Source: Bacillota bacterium (GTDB lineage Bacteria; Bacillota; Dethiobacteria; DTU022; UBA8154). From it: a DNA stretch of 32,340 nt. Shown piece after piece: positions 29,325 to 32,340 of the stretch. The stretch's first letter is position 1. The number at the start of each line of letters is the position of its first letter. The stretch spans positions 1 to 32,340 of the forward strand of contig DUQX01000071.1 of the NCBI GenBank assembly GCA_012837615.1, read 5' to 3'. The position numbers and the translations under genes were made by a program. The notes beneath the pieces are model-generated. The model made no database searches. It saw only the letters and a list, made by a program, of their open reading frames with translations, and was not told the origin of the DNA.

Positions 29325-30176
29325 TTACGCTTTTGGATCTTTCATTGTGACACCGATGTTTACAGGCCGGCCAAAATACATTGAAGTAGAGACAATTGCA
29401 TCTACCCCCGTTGCCGCATATTGTTCAACATTATCTTCGTTTATACCACCGGCGGCAATACACAGAATTTGTGGAAAATCTTTTTTAATTACCTTCACCA
29501 GATCCACCAATTTTTCGGGAGGCAATTTGTCAAACTGCAACCCATCAACACCTGCCTTGCACAAAGGTATAGCCTCCTCCGGCTGCTCAATTTCAACGAC
29601 CACCTTTTTTTCGCAACTTTTTATTTTTAACTGCTCTATTATAGCAGCAGGTTTATCCCATGAGCTATCAAAAACCCGGTGCTGTTTAAAAATAAGTATC
29701 GATTCCGACAAGCCAAGCCGGTGCGGGAGCCCTCTGCCGCACAAAACAGCTTTTATGGAAAGCTCTTTTGTTCCCGGAAAGACTTTTCTAGTTGACAATA
29801 TAGACACTTTTTCGTTTACCTTCCTCGCTTTTTCCACCAGCCTGTGAGTGCGGGAGGCTATACCGCTGGCGTATTCCAGGATATTTTGAGAAGTTTTCCA
29901 GAGCAAATGCAACACCCCGGCTTTGCCGGCAACTTTCATAAAAATCTCTCCGGGGCTAATTTTTGAGCCGGAGGGGAGATACTCAAGCACCTCCCCTCCC
30001 TTCAGCACGGTTAATCTAGCCACTTCCTCGGTTCCGCATAGAACAGCTTCGTCTCTGCTGAAAAAATGCATTTCGCCATCCTTTTCAACGATATCTAGCA
30101 GATATGTTGTCAGATCCATATAGGGTATATCTTCTTTAAGCCATCTTTCCAGAGCTTCATCTGTGATATTTACCAT
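29325..30176 (-). CDS. modD: ModD-like protein (quinolinate phosphoribosyltransferase/NadC superfamily)
   Basis: 283 aa; EDIPYMDLTTYLL, SRDEAVLCGTEEVARL, NILEYASGIASRTHRLV, STRKVFPGTK; AGGAGG RBS. Confidence 0.88.
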   Translation of the reverse strand: MVNITDEALERWLKEDIPYMDLTTYLLDIVEKDGEMHFFSRDEAVLCGTEEVARLTVLKGGEVLEYLPSGSKISPGEIFMKVAGKAGVLHLLWKTSQNILEYASGIASRTHRLVEKARKVNEKVSILSTRKVFPGTKELSIKAVLCGRGLPHRLGLSESILIFKQHRVFDSSWDKPAAIIEQLKIKSCEKKVVVEIEQPEEAIPLCKAGVDGLQFDKLPPEKLVDLVKVIKKDFPQILCIAAGGINEDNVEQYAATGVDAIVSTSMYFGRPVNIGVTMKDPKA

Positions 30177-30285
30177 GGAAACCTCCTCGTAGTTTGATAA
30201 TTAATGGTGCGGAATAGCCGGAATAGATCTGAACGAAGCATTATATTTAAATAAACATAGCGATATTTAAAAAAAATGGCTACCA

Positions 30286-30305
30286 TTAATAAATATATTT
30301 ATTAA
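30286..30305. repeat. 20-bp perfect palindrome between the kinase-like gene and modD
   Basis: TTAATAAATATATTTATTAA. Confidence 0.6.
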
Positions 30306-30324
30306 AATTATCTTGTAAGATCAT

Positions 30325-31080
30325 TCAGGAAAAATATGTGCTCGATTCTAAGAGGTTGCTTACCAGAAGCTTTAACGTTTCCTGGAGTACCCCTCTTCTC
30401 TTGGATAAAAATAATAGTTCCCTTAGGATTTCCTGTTTTACCAGCTCTTTGTCCAGTCCAAGCTCACTGCTAAATATCTGGAACAATTCCCCGATCATGG
30501 CTATTTTCCACGGTGAAAAAGGGGGCGAATAGGTAAGCCCAAAAGCACAAAGGCTTCCGATATCCTCCTCCATCCTCCCCTCCCGGCATTCTTCAAAATC
30601 GATCCCGTAGATCCTCTCCCTGATAATAAAATTCCTAAAATTTACATCCCCCATAATTAACTGCCTTCCGGCAATTGCCTTCGACATAGCATAAAAATCC
30701 TTAAACCAGCAGCAAAGGCTGTAAATACTTTGATAAGTAGGCCCCTTTAGCGAACTGTTTTCAGAACCGCTGACGCTCTCCTGCCAAAAAAAATAATCAA
30801 TAAATAATGGGCCTTCCAGATATTCCAGTAAAATGTAATTTCCACCTACTCCGTACACCCTGGGAACGGGAGCCCCTTTTTCTTTTAATAAGGAGAGCAT
30901 TTTAACTTCCTTAGGCATTCTATCGGGACGAGAGTATTCCTTATACACCAAATATTTTTGGTTTTGATCCAGGCTATTCGTTTTAACCAAAAAGACATTG
31001 TTCTTTCTGCTGGTAAATTTCTTTTCCACAGAAAAACAATATAGATCTTTGTTATTTATTTGTGTAAGGTTATCTAACAC
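30325..31080 (-). CDS. Small protein-kinase/aminoglycoside-phosphotransferase-fold protein (GTG start)
   Basis: 251 aa; YLVYKEYSRPDRMPKEVKMLSLLKEKGAPVPRVYGVGGNYILLEYLEG, MGDVNFRNFIIRERIYGIDFEECREGRMEEDIG. Confidence 0.75.
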   Translation of the reverse strand: MLDNLTQINNKDLYCFSVEKKFTSRKNNVFLVKTNSLDQNQKYLVYKEYSRPDRMPKEVKMLSLLKEKGAPVPRVYGVGGNYILLEYLEGPLFIDYFFWQESVSGSENSSLKGPTYQSIYSLCCWFKDFYAMSKAIAGRQLIMGDVNFRNFIIRERIYGIDFEECREGRMEEDIGSLCAFGLTYSPPFSPWKIAMIGELFQIFSSELGLDKELVKQEILRELLFLSKRRGVLQETLKLLVSNLLESSTYFS

Positions 31081-31191
31081 AAAATCACTCCTAAAAGGAA
31101 AATGACTTGTCCGGGTTTAAGTTTCTTATAATTTTAAGCGGTAAGATAATCAAAGCTTTACATGCTTATATATTAATAACAGCAAATAACC

Positions 31192-31266
31192 AAAAAAAAG
31201 AAGTTTTGGCGGAGAAGGGCTATCATACAAACACTTCAAGGATAAGCCACCTCCACCGCCGAAACA
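31192..31266 (-). terminator. Structured hairpin with T8 tract upstream of the kinase-like gene (terminator/attenuator-like)
   Basis: Minus strand GGCGG-TGGAGGT-GGCTTATC...GATAGCC-CTTCT-CCGCC-AAAACTTCTTTTTTTT. Confidence 0.55.
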
Positions 31267-31426
31267 TATTAGGAGGTTAAGCTGTTAGCGTTGCCAATGT
31301 TAATAGGGAGTATTCAACAAATCTTCTGCAATCATTCACCTCCCAGGTTAAATTAAATTATTGCTCTAAATTAGAGTCATTATACATCTTCAAAATCATT
31401 GCGCACCATCTATGCATCATCAGGAT

Positions 31427-31450
31427 CATTATGCATCTATATACATATCG
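31427..31450. promoter_or_regulatory. ModE-box-like operator (site F)
   Basis: CATTATGCA-TCTATA-TACATATCG. Confidence 0.5.
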
Positions 31451-31481
31451 TAAAGACATTGAATCATTTCGAGTCATCAAA

Positions 31482-31502
31482 GCCCGGGGCCCGGGGCCCG
31501 GG
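31482..31502. repeat. 7-bp tandem repeat, three copies of GCCCGGG
   Basis: gcccggg gcccggg gcccggg. Confidence 0.9.
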
Positions 31503-31610
31503 AATGCCCTGGAATTTACCACCTCAGTAATATTAGCAATATTATAAAAGCTCAACCCGACAACTTCACAGGTCAACAATCAACATCTCATTAACAATTT
31601 GTAATAGGCT

Positions 31611-31658
31611 ATATGTTAATATCATTATGCCAAATTTGTCATAATGATATTAACATAT
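31611..31658. promoter_or_regulatory. 48-bp near-perfect palindrome containing ModE-box-like operator (site D, core 31623-31646)
   Basis: ATATGTTAATATCATTATG-CCAAATTTGT-CATAATGATATTAACATAT, 19-bp perfect arms. Confidence 0.75.
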
Positions 31659-31675
31659 CCTGTAACAGCTGTCAA
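31647..31675 (-). promoter_or_regulatory. Predicted promoter reading toward the kinase-like gene
   Basis: Minus strand TTGACA-N17-TAATAT; -10 directly abuts site D. Confidence 0.6.
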
Positions 31676-31705
31676 GGTTTCTGGTCAATTTTTTTTTTGG
31701 TTAAT

Positions 31706-32340
31706 CTAAAAATATGTGCTAGAAATAAGATAAAAAAAGAGGAAAAACAGAGGAACGGCAGCTATGGCCAGTTTATCTTTTCTCGACAAAATCTGAGAAT
31801 GCAGATATGTTCTGGCGGTATAGAGGCCAAAAGCACGGCTCTCCATAGAAATGGTCAGAAAATCCACCTTGCTCAAGGCCGAGATCACCAGAGGAACCAA
31901 AAGGTACCTCACCGCCCTGATCAAATTACGCGGCGAAAGCCCCTCCAGCTCAATCCCCTTGGCCATCTGTGCATTTTTCACCTGTTCCAGCTCCAGGTGG
32001 AAAATGGGAATAAAGCGTAGGGCAGTAATAAGCATAAAACCAAACCTGTACGGCAGCCCGGCCTGCATCAGGGCATAGGCAAGCCTGTTCGGATCCGTGG
32101 TAGCCACAAAAAGATAACTGGAGCCGATAATATTAATAAAACGCAGCATCATGCTCAACCCGCCCAGGAATCCTTCAGACCAAATCGAGAAGCACACGGG
32201 GCCCAGAGATAGCTGCCAGAGCAAAGCACCTTTTTTTACCGCTAAAACCTGGACGAAGAAAATAAAAAAGCCGAAAACGAGTATAAAACGCAGCTTGCGT
32301 GAAAAAAAGGCCAGGCCTAACCCTGCCAGGCCATAAAAAA
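31706..32340 (-). CDS. ECF transporter transmembrane (T) component, CbiQ/EcfT family; 5' end off the right edge
   Basis: Multiple hydrophobic segments, QMAKGIELEGLSPR and SMESRAFGLYTART motifs; the reading frame stays open upstream of the listed 32224 start (...YGLAGLGLAFFSRKLRFILVFGFFIFFVQVLAVKKGALLWQ). Confidence 0.85.
   Translation of the reverse strand, partial: FYGLAGLGLAFFSRKLRFILVFGFFIFFVQVLAVKKGALLWQLSLGPVCFSIWSEGFLGGLSMMLRFINIIGSSYLFVATTDPNRLAYALMQAGLPYRFGFMLITALRFIPIFHLELEQVKNAQMAKGIELEGLSPRNLIRAVRYLLVPLVISALSKVDFLTISMESRAFGLYTARTYLHSQILSRKDKLAIAAVPLFFLFFYLISSTYF

Noticed and set aside
31204-31300. Possible Moco riboswitch
   Set aside because: I could not match the conserved Moco RNA layout; the minus-strand hairpin plus T8 tract fits a terminator better. 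An Infernal scan would decide.
31358-31579. 73-aa minus-strand ORF in the leader region
   Set aside because: Low-complexity composition, overlaps repeats and operator-like sites, no clear ribosome-binding site.

Overview
The window looks like a Firmicutes (Clostridia/Peptococcaceae-like, by gene content) chromosomal segment, with almost every gene on the minus strand. Left part (0-21 kb) is mainly housekeeping: tRNA-Ser x2 and a partial tRNA-Arg next to serS and argS; a response regulator / histidine kinase / beta-propeller+GerMN lipoprotein module; family 4 UDG; pdxS; ddl; an EF-G paralog; and a branched-chain amino acid cluster (ilvE-ilvD-ilvB-ilvN, leuC-leuD) headed by a T-box leader. Right part (21.2-31.1 kb) is a molybdenum/tungsten-cofactor island: stand-alone molbindin, a MoCF-domain protein with a four-Cys tail, a half-length Mop/xanthine-dehydrogenase-like protein lacking the Mo-active-site domains, MoeA, a single-subunit Fe-S/bis-MGD oxidoreductase, a ModE HTH-only regulator, an FmdE-like protein, ModD and a small kinase-fold protein. 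An ECF-transporter T component runs off the right edge. The main observation is a recurring 24-bp operator-like palindrome, CRNTATGNN-N6-NNCATANYG. It has the same 9+6+9 layout as the E. coli ModE box and lies in at least four intergenic regions of this island. At two loci it directly abuts the -10 hexamer of a predicted promoter, and at two others it covers a predicted -10. Together with an HTH-only ModE and a separate TOBE protein, this suggests a split-ModE regulon controlling an orphan Mo/W enzyme system. All calls come from reading the sequence and the supplied ORFs; no database search was run.
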